Shown: positions 10,101 through 14,603 of the stretch, one piece after another
How the letters are laid out: each line of letters starts with the position of its first letter
How positions within the stretch are numbered: position 1 is the stretch's first letter
Assembly: GCA_000310025.1 (NCBI GenBank)
Contig: FN649747.1
Span: forward strand, 1 to 14,603
Direction of reading: 5' to 3'
From: Ectocarpus siliculosus
Taxonomy: Eukaryota; Sar; Phaeophyceae; Ectocarpales; Ectocarpaceae
DNA length: 14,603 nucleotides
Position numbers and translations under genes: made by a program
Notes under the pieces: model-generated
The model's input: only the letters and a program-made list of their open reading frames with translations
Databases searched by the model: none
Told to the model about the DNA's origin: nothing

Positions 10101-11927
10101 AAGCCACACTGGCACACAATACAGGTTCACACACATACATGCGTGCGGCAACGATACCTCCTATGTTCAACACTTACAGTTTCAGGGAAGTGAGGAAAGT
10201 GCGTAAGGAATATGATGACGCACTCTTCTCCCGACTTCGAACCTGCATCTATCGTTCTTTTCTCCTGCTGTACACCACCACCTGAACGAACCACCGTCGT
10301 CTGACTGGGTACTGCGTTTGAAGCCTGCAACCGCTACCTCACATATACCGTTTCGTATGCACATCCACTCTCAAACCGAGGCCGGGGGGGGGGGGAGGGT
10401 AGCCCCCCGCGTCCACTGCCCTTGTATAAATGTAGCCTTGCAAGTCGGGAAGGATTGAAACAAAAAAGAACGAGGTTTTGGGAAATAATTGGCGCGAACG
10501 AAGTGATCCGAGTACATCACAACGACAGCGTCGCACGAGCAGGGCGAGAGAGACCAAACAAGAAACCCGAAAACCTATTAATATCATAGCGTCTCGAAAG
10601 GGGTGACCTTCCACAAACCGACGCACAGCAGTACACAACGGCACACAGGCTCCAATCCCGACGTCCAGACCCGAGTCTTAGTCTCACATTTCTTCAGCTG
10701 CGCATAGTGCGGGCGGAGGAACTTGAGCGGCTTGGGCACGCTGGTCATGCTCGTCGTCGCCGAGCGGATCTCCGACGAGAGGTGCCTCAGAGCGTTGCGG
10801 ACTGCTCGCATGCACAACCACGCGACACCGCCAGCCATCCATCCGTGCCCCCATTTTGCATGGCGTCACAATTTACAAAGAGAAATAAGAAGGGTGGGAA
10901 GCGGCAACAATCGGCACAGCGCAGCAGCAGGAAAAAACAACACCCGCAGGGAGGGTGGGGCGGGGCACGCGCGTTGAGATGGGTGTCAGTGCGGTTGACA
11001 CTCGGGGGTGGAACGAGAAGAGCACCAACGAGTGTTTCTGACGAGCGTTTTAGGTTGCTTGGTAAGCACGTCGAATCCGGGAGGGCAACCAACATGCTTT
11101 CTTTGTCAACGACACCTGCTGTATCAGGACAGCACAATGAACAGGTATCGTGGATGGCGGAACACGCCGCAACCGTTCCTGCAAGGCATACTTTCCCTAA
11201 AAAATCTGCCTTGAAACAGAGCAGGGGGGACACCCCGAGACCAAGCAAAATAATGTCCAAATGAAGCCGGTTAGCGGAGATCGATCCAGAGTTAACTTTA
11301 CCACGTGCACTACCGGTTGCCTCCACCTACTCTGAGCGAGACATCGAGAAACCAACGTGATTGTGTGTGACATATCATCTTGTGCTACGGACGGCACTAG
11401 CGTGCCCATCCTATCGAGGGCAACAGGAGCAAAACGAAAGCCCGCTGTTGCGTGCCAACCTTCGGGCAGGCTCCGATTGCGACAGGAAAAATACCGAAAT
11501 AGGGTACAATACAACATGTAGCACACGGGCTGAAAGGGGACCAACACTACTAAAGAAAATCTCCGCACTCGAAACACCCCACCACAATAAATACTGCTGT
11601 AGCCATCGACTTTGGTCGTCTTCCACCCTCATATGTACCAGACTCACCTATCCCGGGCTCTTTGTCGTCCACCCGCGTGACCGCTAGCTCCAGGCCATCC
11701 TTCAGGGCCTTGTCCTCCTCGCTGAGCTCCTCGGGCTCCAGGACGCCCTTGGTTCCTGCCTTCGCCGTCTTCTTTTTCTTCTTCCCGCCGTCACCGCCAA
11801 CCCCATCCAAGGTGGTGGTGACCCCCCCCTCCTTCTTCTTGTCGCCGTCGTCCTTGTCGTCGCCGCCCTTGTTCTTGGGATCCTTGGAGGGCACCATGAT
11901 TGACACCGCCTTCTTCTTGTCTGCCAT
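977..11927 (-). CDS. RPN1: 26S proteasome base subunit RPN1 (PSMD2/S2), 5' two-thirds of a spliced gene
   Basis: Twelve exons join as 11927-11648, 10801-10688, 9242-9064, 8449-8129, 7048-6938, 6143-5998, 4871-4739, 4306-4154, 3424-3308, 2174-2101, 1734-1548, 1168-977. That is 2007 nt, or 669 codons without a stop, and it continues beyond position 1. RPN1 is the largest non-ATPase subunit of the 19S base. It wraps the ATPase ring edge and docks shuttle factors (Rad23, Dsk2, Ddi1) and the deubiquitinase Ubp6/USP14 in cytosol and nucleus. Family landmarks seen are [18 protein letters not shown] (exon 2), LAMTM, WGHE and DIVPF (exon 4), VCLYL (exon 5), [14 protein letters not shown] (exon 7), QVDSAR and NLASTFVN (exon 8), and YKNKDHGM (exon 9), followed by PC repeats. 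The ATG at 11927 has A at -3 and G at +4. Animal and yeast RPN1 are about 900-1000 residues, so roughly 300 C-terminal residues are off-window. Lineage-specific features are a charged leader and low-complexity insertions at about residues 137-180 and 245-267. Confidence 0.96.
1169..1547 (-). other. RPN1 intron 11 (379 bp)
   Basis: Donor GTACGC at 1547, acceptor ttttcag ending at 1169. No repeat or gene recognised within it. The donor-proximal end is C-rich on the transcribed strand. Confidence 0.9.
1548..1734 (-). CDS. RPN1: RPN1 exon 11 (residues 543-605), PC repeats
   Basis: The exon encodes [36 protein letters not shown] and NMVE. The first is nearly identical to GVRNECDPALALL of human PSMD2, and the second is a textbook PC-repeat helix pair. 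The acceptor is ggctgcag|C, with a weak pyrimidine tract because a CAA run lies just upstream. The donor is GTGGAG|GTACGC, phase 0. Confidence 0.95.
1735..2100 (-). other. RPN1 intron 10 (366 bp)
   Basis: Donor GTGGGA at 2100, acceptor ctgcag ending at 1735. It holds a GTT microsatellite (1757-1776), which reads as CAA in the transcript 22-41 nt before the acceptor and replaces the usual pyrimidine tract. Nothing else recognised. Confidence 0.9.
1757..1776. repeat. (GTT)n microsatellite
   Basis: Six to seven GTT units, followed by a second short GTT run near 1782-1788. Lies in intron 10 beside the exon 11 acceptor. Confidence 0.9.
2101..2174 (-). CDS. RPN1: RPN1 exon 10 (residues 519-542 plus 2 nt)
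   Basis: This short exon encodes [20 protein letters not shown] and GIVS, matching [25 protein letters not shown] in human. It contains the [12 protein letters not shown] motif. The acceptor is gcccgacag|ATC. The donor is AGCAG|GTGGGA. The trailing AG joins C of exon 11 to make Ser543. Confidence 0.95.
2296..2335. repeat. (CAAAA)8 microsatellite
   Basis: Eight perfect pentamer units. Transcribed as (TTTTG)8, about 120-160 nt upstream of the intron 9 acceptor. Confidence 0.95.
2718..2815. repeat. Two tandem 49-bp units
   Basis: Units at 2718-2766 and 2767-2815 differ by a single base (CACCTGAC versus CACCTAAC). Each begins with CCTTGCTTCAACACAAGG, whose ends CCTTG/CAAGG form a small hairpin. 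The near identity implies a recent duplication. Confidence 0.95.
2928..3118. repeat. 191-bp near full-length foldback (MITE-like) element in intron 9
   Basis: The arm starting at 2928 (ACGTTGATAGCGAACTATTG within 2939-2958) matches the reverse complement of the arm ending at 3118 (CAATAGTTCGTTATCAACGT) over about 34 bp with few mismatches. Complementarity continues with more mismatches to the centre, where CCTTTCAT and ATGAAAGG flank a loop of about 14 nt near 3017-3030. No clear target-site duplication and no coding capacity. It resembles a non-autonomous foldback or MITE; the family is unknown. Confidence 0.8.
3308..3424 (-). CDS. RPN1: RPN1 exon 9 (residues 480-518), start of PC repeats
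   Basis: The exon encodes [20 protein letters not shown] (480-499), equivalent to the invariant [20 protein letters not shown] segment. [10 protein letters not shown] and WNVEEGLMQ follow; this is the first PC-repeat motif. The acceptor is acacgagcag|CTC. The downstream junction needs an exon end at ATGCAG followed by GCGCGT, a GC donor. The nearby GT four bases later gives the wrong frame. Confidence 0.94.
3425..4153 (-). other. RPN1 intron 8 (729 bp)
   Basis: Donor GTCGGT at 4153, acceptor gagcag ending at 3425. About 40 percent of it is the 142-bp tandem duplication. Small CTGCCGGT and CTGG repeats lie near 3547-3604. Confidence 0.9.
3654..3937. repeat. Two tandem 142-bp units
   Basis: Units at 3654-3795 and 3796-3937 are identical except for one base (TTCTCAGCGG versus TTCTCCGCGG). 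Each begins ATTCTTTGGTCAATAAAACC and has an internal short inverted repeat (ATTCTTT...AAAGAAT). They share one orientation and abut with no spacer, so this is a recent tandem duplication or an assembly artefact. Confidence 0.95.
4154..4306 (-). CDS. RPN1: RPN1 exon 8 (residues 429-479)
   Basis: The exon encodes [12 protein letters not shown], a short Gly/Arg-rich loop, then [20 protein letters not shown] and GYGQDQ. This matches DDIYKTHLE...[26 protein letters not shown] of human PSMD2. The acceptor is gaaacgcag|ACT. The donor is GACCAG|GTCGGT, a weaker 5' splice site than most in the gene; it was chosen because it joins in frame to LMTTEGN of exon 9. Confidence 0.94.
4383..4535. repeat. Diverged tandem repeat, period about 74 bp
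   Basis: GGTGGATGCCAT at 4383 recurs at 4457. Both copies continue with TTGTGCAG, then a GTG and an AGTTGGGGGG run before a GGAAACG or GGGACG end. Two copies, each roughly 74-79 bp, with many substitutions. Confidence 0.8.
4686..4706. repeat. (CAA)7 microsatellite
   Basis: Seven perfect CAA units in intron 7, transcribed as TTG repeats 33-53 nt after the donor. Confidence 0.92.
4739..4871 (-). CDS. RPN1: RPN1 exon 7 (residues 384-428)
   Basis: The exon encodes [12 protein letters not shown], an acidic PDDDD stretch, and then [14 protein letters not shown], a near-invariant RPN1 segment (FLALARELDIMEPK in human). The acceptor is gaccttcccag|C. The donor is GCTAAG|GTTTGT. The acceptor and its flank are repeated further into intron 6, so a decoy acceptor lies 103 nt upstream. 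Confidence 0.95.
4871..5115. repeat. Diverged tandem repeat of about 103-106 bp starting at the exon 7 edge
   Basis: The block GCTGGGAAGGTCAAGACGAC at 4871 recurs as GCTGGGAAGGTTAAGATC at 4974 and GTTGGGAAGGTAAAACGAC at 5080. A further partial copy follows the foldback at 5347-5440: ATCCAACACAGCACGG is shared exactly by 4903-4918 and 5360-5375, and GCGGGATTG...GAGACAAT is shared by about 5051-5069 and the end of the 5347-5440 copy. On the gene's strand the shared block contains the exon 7 acceptor CCTTCCCAG. Confidence 0.65.
4872..5997 (-). other. RPN1 intron 6 (1126 bp)
   Basis: Donor GTGTGT at 5997, acceptor cccag ending at 4872. The acceptor side consists of diverged repeats of about 104 bp interrupted by a 231-bp foldback. 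The remainder (about 5450-5990) is A-rich with no recognisable gene. Confidence 0.88.
5116..5346. repeat. 231-bp foldback with 29-bp terminal inverted repeats
   Basis: GTCGGAGAGATGGCACC... at 5116-5144 matches the reverse complement of 5318-5346 at 27 of 29 positions. Inside each arm there is a T-run or A-run (near 5152 and 5304). The element lies between copies of the intron 6 tandem repeat. It has no coding capacity and no clear target-site duplication. Confidence 0.8.
5998..6143 (-). CDS. RPN1: RPN1 exon 6 (residues 336-383 plus 2 nt)
   Basis: The exon encodes a helical segment including [19 protein letters not shown] and DKGMTQQM. It corresponds to VFRKFSRFPEALRLAL...VQKQM of human PSMD2. 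The acceptor is cgacaacag|GAA. The donor is GATGAG|GTGTGT. The trailing AG joins C of exon 7 to make Ser384, giving QQMSFIMARH, which parallels animal QMAFMLGRH; this supports the chosen junction over two later GT sites. Confidence 0.94.
6144..6937 (-). other. RPN1 intron 5 (794 bp)
   Basis: Donor GTGAGG at 6937, acceptor aacag ending at 6144. Plus-strand open frames of 117-126 codons in 6500-6917 show no recognisable domain. A G-rich stretch (about 6181-6293) is C-rich in the transcript. No repeat recognised. Confidence 0.9.
6938..7048 (-). CDS. RPN1: RPN1 exon 5 (residues 299-335)
   Basis: The exon encodes [19 protein letters not shown] followed by [18 protein letters not shown], matching the DENAYAKVCLYL...NYVPEPEN region of animal RPN1. 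The acceptor gcatgcgcag|CGC lies just downstream of a strong pyrimidine tract on the transcribed strand (about 7062-7103). The donor is CTGATG|GTGAGG. Phase 0 at both ends. Confidence 0.94.
7049..8128 (-). other. RPN1 intron 4 (1080 bp)
   Basis: Donor GTGTGA at 8128, acceptor gcgcag ending at 7049. A purine-rich plus strand at about 7062-7103 supplies a strong polypyrimidine tract for the acceptor. A CAA/ACA-rich low-complexity stretch lies at about 8029-8102, near the donor. A plus-strand 144-codon open frame (7381-7815) has no recognisable family. Confidence 0.9.
8029..8102. repeat. CAA/ACA-rich low-complexity tract
   Basis: Imperfect CAACAA and CACAACAA runs in intron 4 close to the exon 4 donor; GTT-rich in the transcript. 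Confidence 0.8.
8129..8449 (-). CDS. RPN1: RPN1 exon 4 (residues 192-298)
   Basis: The acceptor is ctttttgtcag|GTG. The translation begins VLAMTM and continues through [40 protein letters not shown] and EVQ, a close match to the LAMTM...YRLVGS...WGHEY...EIVPYNMAHNAEHEACDLL stretch of human PSMD2. About residues 245-267 form an acidic Gly/Ala/Asp-rich loop longer than in animals. The donor is GTGCAG|GTGTGA, phase 0. This is the largest exon seen. Confidence 0.96.
8450..9063 (-). other. RPN1 intron 3 (614 bp)
   Basis: Donor GTGAGA at 9063, acceptor tttttgtcag ending at 8450. Contains a 10-bp tandem repeat directly at the donor and two C-runs (8524-8541, 8632-8646) that are G-runs in the transcript. 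No gene seen. Confidence 0.9.
9025..9060. repeat. 10-bp tandem repeat abutting the intron 3 donor
   Basis: Three perfect GCCACCATCT units at 9031-9060 plus a partial unit before them. On the gene's strand this follows the GT of the donor as repeated ATGGTGGCAG. Confidence 0.93.
9064..9242 (-). CDS. RPN1: RPN1 exon 3 (residues 132-191), with Ala/Pro/Glu-rich insertion
   Basis: The exon starts after cacacacag and encodes SYESW, which aligns with the YENM region of animal RPN1. It ends in [10 protein letters not shown], equivalent to NKRFAADIIS. Between these anchors lie about 40 extra residues (137-180), first Ala/Pro/Thr-rich and then Glu-rich, which the human and yeast proteins lack. Both ends are anchored by conserved residues and both splice sites fit, so the insertion is probably translated. 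The donor TCG|GTGAGA is followed immediately by a 10-bp tandem repeat. Confidence 0.94.
9308..9327. repeat. Homopolymer G20 (C20 in the transcript)
   Basis: Twenty uninterrupted G on the plus strand, 66-85 nt upstream of the exon 3 acceptor. The length is likely to be unstable or uncertain in sequencing. Confidence 0.9.
9855..10110. repeat. Possible decayed foldback of about 255 bp
   Basis: Weak mirror complementarity around a centre near 9980. Examples are GTGTGTTTTGTGG near 9857 with the complement of GTACAAGCCACAC near 10098, CTGACA with TGTCGG at the centre, and GT/GC-rich alternating stretches at symmetric positions. Identity is low, so this is tentative. Confidence 0.3.
10688..10801 (-). 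CDS. RPN1: RPN1 exon 2 (residues 94-131 plus 1 nt)
   Basis: This exon carries the strongest RPN1 signature in the N-terminal region, [18 protein letters not shown] (about residues 107-124), which is almost identical from yeast to human. The acceptor is gcgagcag|TC, with a poor pyrimidine tract. It was chosen because it is the only nearby AG that restores the phase-1 frame from exon 1. The donor is AAAT|GTGAGA, and the leftover T joins CC of exon 3 as Ser132. Confidence 0.95.
10802..11647 (-). other. RPN1 intron 1 (846 bp)
   Basis: Donor GTGAGT at 11647, acceptor gagcag ending at 10802, with a poor pyrimidine tract. I see no repeat, RNA gene or protein domain in it. Confidence 0.88.
11648..11927 (-). 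CDS. RPN1: RPN1 exon 1 (residues 1-93 plus 1 nt), start codon
   Basis: This exon encodes the N-terminus beginning [12 protein letters not shown]. The leader is low-complexity and rich in Lys, Asp and Gly up to about residue 62, and is expected to be disordered. The first conserved family segment follows ([11 protein letters not shown], residues 68-78), matching the ELSEEDKQLQDE-type segment of animal RPN1. The donor is GATAG|GTGAGT, a near-perfect consensus. The intron is phase 1: the trailing G joins TC of exon 2 to make Val94. The start is supported by a good context (aaaacATGG) and by the MADKKK beginning. Confidence 0.93.
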
Positions 11928-12120
11928 GTTTTCGCTTGCTTGTCGGTTTCCTGGTGTCGTTCCGGTGGCCCACTTGTAGTCCTATCTACCGCTCCGGCGA
12001 GGATTGGCGGTTGATTGGTAACTTATTGCTCGGCTCCCCTGCCTGAGTGTGTCTTCTCCGCTGCTCTACTAGTCTTCTCTGCCGTAACTGCTGGTGCAGA
12101 TCACACAGAGTGATCACGTG
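11928..12120 (-). promoter_or_regulatory. Putative RPN1 5' UTR and proximal promoter
   Basis: On the gene's strand two CCAAT boxes lie at 12014-12018 and 12003-12007, about 76-91 bp upstream of the ATG. A CACGTG E-box/G-box lies at 12115-12120, next to the inverted repeat GATCAC...GTGATC (12099-12115). No convincing TATA box. The transcription start is unknown and the motifs are short, so this is suggestive only. Confidence 0.3.
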
Positions 12121-13233
12121 CGAAGGGGAGGGGGGCGTGTCGATTGGACATCCTTCCGGCAACGAAGCACGGCAGTTGATACAAGAAGGACGCTTGGGGC
12201 ACCCGCAAAAAGGAGATTTGGTGTCCATCACTTAGGCCCAAAATGTACTACACGTACTTGCGCCTTTCACAAACGTAACCCAAGGTGCACCCAGTAGAAC
12301 CATCGTGCTCCTGCTTGCACAGGGATGTGTATGCCGGCGATTGCCTGATCGCGGTGAAAGGCAGAAAGCTACAACACAGGGCGTTTTTGGAGATTCAGAT
12401 GCGGCGTATCCCAACCCCCTGTGTACTGAAGAGTCTCTCAAACACAAAACGAGCAACCGACTTGCAACCAATCCCATAGCAGCGAGATCCCACCAGCGTT
12501 GCACGAGATGCATCGTCAAAAAGAAGTGGCGGGTCGCTTGGGGAAGCCGGCCGAAGTTTTGAAGCCTACACACGCTGGATGACAAAGACACTCGATTGCG
12601 AGGCAGGTTTTCCATCGAGAAGTGGGCGCAAAGATGCCCAACACAGCAGTGCTGGACAGAAAAAGGCGAACGAGCTTTCGGCGTGCTGCACGCGCGGGAG
12701 ATGCAAACCAGAGCAAACGCGCCTTCTCACCGGACCAACGCAATCCACAACAACATGCAATTGTTCAACAATCAACCGCGCAGTGCACGACAGCAGTGGT
12801 GAGGGTACAGATAAGGTTGTTGTGCACGCAACCTCCGGCTCTGCCAGAGGGAACATCAAACTCCGAGGATCTCGTTGGTTGCCATCACTTCGCGAAAGCC
12901 AAGTGTTCCTTCGTTGCACCAAGTGGAGACACTGAAAGAAAGTCTCAGTACTATTGCACGCCGTCCTCACCTGTCTAGGTCGCCTAGCTGCTGCCGTCGC
13001 GTGCAGCGTTTGGTGCTGCTGATGCTGAAATGTGTCTGCCGAATTCTCGACCCCCATCACGGAGCCTCTATCACCCTGCCCCCCCCCCGCGCCATTCCAG
13101 AAAATGACAAAATGAGGGGGTAGGGTGAAGGTGCACCGTGACAGGATACACCAATTGTGTGAGATCCACGAAGACACCAAGACACCCGGCACTGCTGCTG
13201 AGACGACATAATCACCACCACCGTCACCATTGC
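12121..13233. other. Upstream flank, no confident gene
   Basis: Open frames here (for example 12622-12978 on plus and 12566-13363 on minus) overlap each other in different frames and match nothing I recognise. A C-run lies at 13079-13088. This may be intergenic, or contain exons of a divergent gene I cannot resolve. Confidence 0.5.
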
Positions 13234-13617
13234 ATGAGCGAGTACCACAGTGGCGATGGGGCCGTAGGGCGCTCGTCCAATCGTGGGAAGCAACCCGGCT
13301 TCCAACCAGGAGAGAGACGCAGCAGCAGCGGCGGCGGAATTTCCAAGCAACCGCCGTGGCCACTTGCCGATGTTGACGCTAACAGCAGCAGCGGCAGTGG
13401 CAGCAGCGCACGCCGCAGCCGGGTGTACGACAGCATCATGGCCCAATGGAAGCAGGCCGCCTCTTCGACAGTGCCGGCACCTAGGTCGTCCCACCGCCGT
13501 GTCTTGGGAGGTCAAGCGTTGCCAACACGCCAGGTGGGGGGGGTCGATCCTCGGTACATAGCTCTCTACAGCAGAGTCACAAAGTCGGAAACCAATCAAC
13601 CGTGCATCTCCGTTTGA
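13234..13617 (+). CDS. Hypothetical Ser/Gly/Arg-rich ORF, possible exon of a divergent gene
   Basis: The first ATG (13234) opens a 127-codon frame to a stop at 13615-13617. The predicted product begins MSEYHSGDG. It is hydrophilic and rich in Ser, Gly, Arg and Gln, with a serine/glycine run encoded by mixed codons (AGC, AGT, GGC), then YDSIMAQWKQAASS. No domain, signal peptide or membrane segment is seen. A donor-like CGCCAG|GTGGGG near 13531 could end an exon. The opposite strand is also open for 282 codons (13057-13905), so the strand is uncertain. It could be a real disordered protein, one exon, or a by-product of AGC-rich DNA. Confidence 0.2.
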   Translation: MSEYHSGDGAVGRSSNRGKQPGFQPGERRSSSGGGISKQPPWPLADVDANSSSGSGSSARRSRVYDSIMAQWKQAASSTVPAPRSSHRRVLGGQALPTRQVGGVDPRYIALYSRVTKSETNQPCISV

Positions 13618-14309
13618 TGGTCTCCAGCGTACACGACCCCGTGTATCATGTGTCAGCAGCAGCAGTAGGCGAGGGGCCAAAGGCAGCAGATATGAAGTAG
13701 CATTCGACCTGCCAATGACCACGACAGGAGCATAGACTCCTCTCCCGGCAGAAGAACGATGGACGAATAACGAGCACTTTGTATGTCTTGTGTACCACTG
13801 CAGAGACACGGGTCTGTACAGCAGTTCCCACCGGAAACGTTTTGTGCTGCTGACACAGGGTAGATGCCCCCCCCCTGTCAAAAAAAAAGTTGCGTCCAAA
13901 ATCAAAATCCAATTTGGATTTTGATTTCCGAATTCGGGTTGGCTCTACAATACATTGCACACAGCTACACAGCAGCGCAAGCGGCGAATCGAAAAAAAAA
14001 TCAACCCGGGAAGAGGCGAACAAGGCCTGTCCTCCAGAGTACTGGTATATAGACTATCTATGCCAGTACATGCCAGTTGCGATGATTCAAACCATGACCA
14101 GGAAGGCCACACGGCACCCCAGACCGCGAACGATAGCTCCGAACAACGGCCCATGATCAGGCGGGTTGGGGGGTCTTGGTCTCGCATCGATAGGCTGCGA
14201 ACTAAGCGAGAAATGTGTGATTGAATGGCTGCGCGCTGATGTAGGACATCCCTACTCCTTTACCAGCTGCCGTTGGCCTGCGTTGACAAAGATAGAATTT
14301 CACGGAGAT

Positions 14310-14310
<1 letters not shown>
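13618..14310. other. Flank with no recognised gene
   Basis: Contains CAG-rich bits, a C9 run near 13867-13875, an A-run near 13880-13888 and a perfect hairpin. No coding sequence recognised. Confidence 0.5.
13899..13927. repeat. Perfect 12-bp inverted repeat with 5-nt loop
   Basis: AAATCAAAATCC (13899-13910) and GGATTTTGATTT (13916-13927) are exact reverse complements around AATTT. The arm sequence GATTTTGATTT recurs at 14572-14582. Function unknown. Confidence 0.9.

Positions 14311-14311
<1 letters not shown>

Positions 14312-14378
<67 letters not shown>
14312..14378. repeat. (CT)n microsatellite, about 33 units
   Basis: Alternating CT with a single interruption (TA in place of TC at about 14367-14368). 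Long open frames across it encode only Leu/Ser runs and are not genes. Confidence 0.97.
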
Positions 14379-14603
14379 AACTTAGAGCAGATCTCGCTCA
14401 AACAAAGTATACCGTGCTTTGCTGGATGTCAGCTTTCTGCCAAGCTATTGCTTGCATCGGCGATGCAGTCTTTAGGTGGCTAGACGAGTACCGAAATGAA
14501 GGTGTGTACGATTTTTTAGGGTGTGGCAAGTAAGTGTGGCAAGCTAGCTGGATGTTTCTCTTCGCACTCTTGATTTTGATTTAGGAGGCTGTTCGTGCTC
14601 GTT
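14379..14603. other. Right edge, no recognised feature
   Basis: About 225 bp after the CT repeat. An open frame continues from the microsatellite without any recognisable protein family. Confidence 0.5.

Larger units (their letters stand above)
9243..10687 (-). other. RPN1 intron 2 (1445 bp, longest complete intron)
   Basis: Donor GTGAGA at 10687, acceptor acacag ending at 9243. It contains a G20 homopolymer (9308-9327), a distinct GC-rich block (about 9385-9680), a possible decayed foldback (about 9855-10110) and a G-run near 10384-10397. No exon or gene recognised. Confidence 0.88.

Noticed and set aside
11050-11200. Possible palindrome in intron 1 around CCTGCTGTATCAGG
   Set aside because: Beyond a very short stem the arms do not pair convincingly by eye.
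12566-13905. Long minus-strand open frames (265 and 282 codons)
   Set aside because: They overlap in different frames, begin at non-ATG codons or inside repeats, are rich in Cys, Arg and Ala runs, and match nothing known. The longer one is antisense to an AGC-rich stretch.
14273-14533. Open frames encoding Ser/Leu runs
   Set aside because: They are translations of the CT microsatellite.

Overview
The window is eukaryotic nuclear DNA. About 12 kb of it is one intron-rich protein-coding gene on the minus strand. Translating the exons in transcription order (from about 11927 down to 977) and joining them at splice sites whose phases agree gives 669 continuous codons. These align from end to end with the N-terminal and central parts of RPN1 (PSMD2, S2), the largest non-ATPase subunit of the 26S proteasome base. 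The last third of the protein, which holds the rest of the proteasome/cyclosome (PC) repeats and the C-terminal domain, lies off the left edge. There is no sign of prokaryotic organisation. Introns of roughly 0.4-1.4 kb in a highly conserved gene, GC-rich exons, mostly GTGAG-type donors and many simple repeats suggest a stramenopile such as a brown alga. That assignment is inference, not proof.

Layout from right to left (5' to 3' of the gene). 11928-14603: upstream flank with two CCAAT boxes and a CACGTG near the start codon, a weak hypothetical plus-strand ORF (13234-13617), a short perfect hairpin and a long CT microsatellite. Exon 1 (11648-11927): start codon and Lys/Asp-rich leader. Exons 2-8: N-terminal helical region, with Ala/Pro/Glu-rich insertions in exons 3 and 4. 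Exons 9-12: first PC repeats, including the helix pair equivalent to the ubiquitin/UBL-binding T1 site. 1-976: the start of intron 12, filled with a degenerate minisatellite. Exon phases: introns 1 and 2 are phase 1, introns 6 and 10 phase 2, the rest phase 0.

The most interesting structure is in the introns. Two tandem arrays, in introns 12 and 6, look like repeated copies of the adjoining exon edge, so they carry decoy splice sites; a short array also abuts the intron 3 donor. The intron 12 array flips orientation at a 139-bp foldback. Intron 9 contains a 191-bp foldback and intron 6 a 231-bp one that interrupts the tandem repeats; intron 2 may hold a decayed third. Intron 9 appears to use a GC-AG splice pair. 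Introns 8 and 9 contain nearly identical tandem duplications (142 bp and 49 bp). I found no operon, CRISPR array, defence system, tRNA or rRNA gene. The biology is a housekeeping proteasome gene with an unusual intron landscape, not an evident new system.
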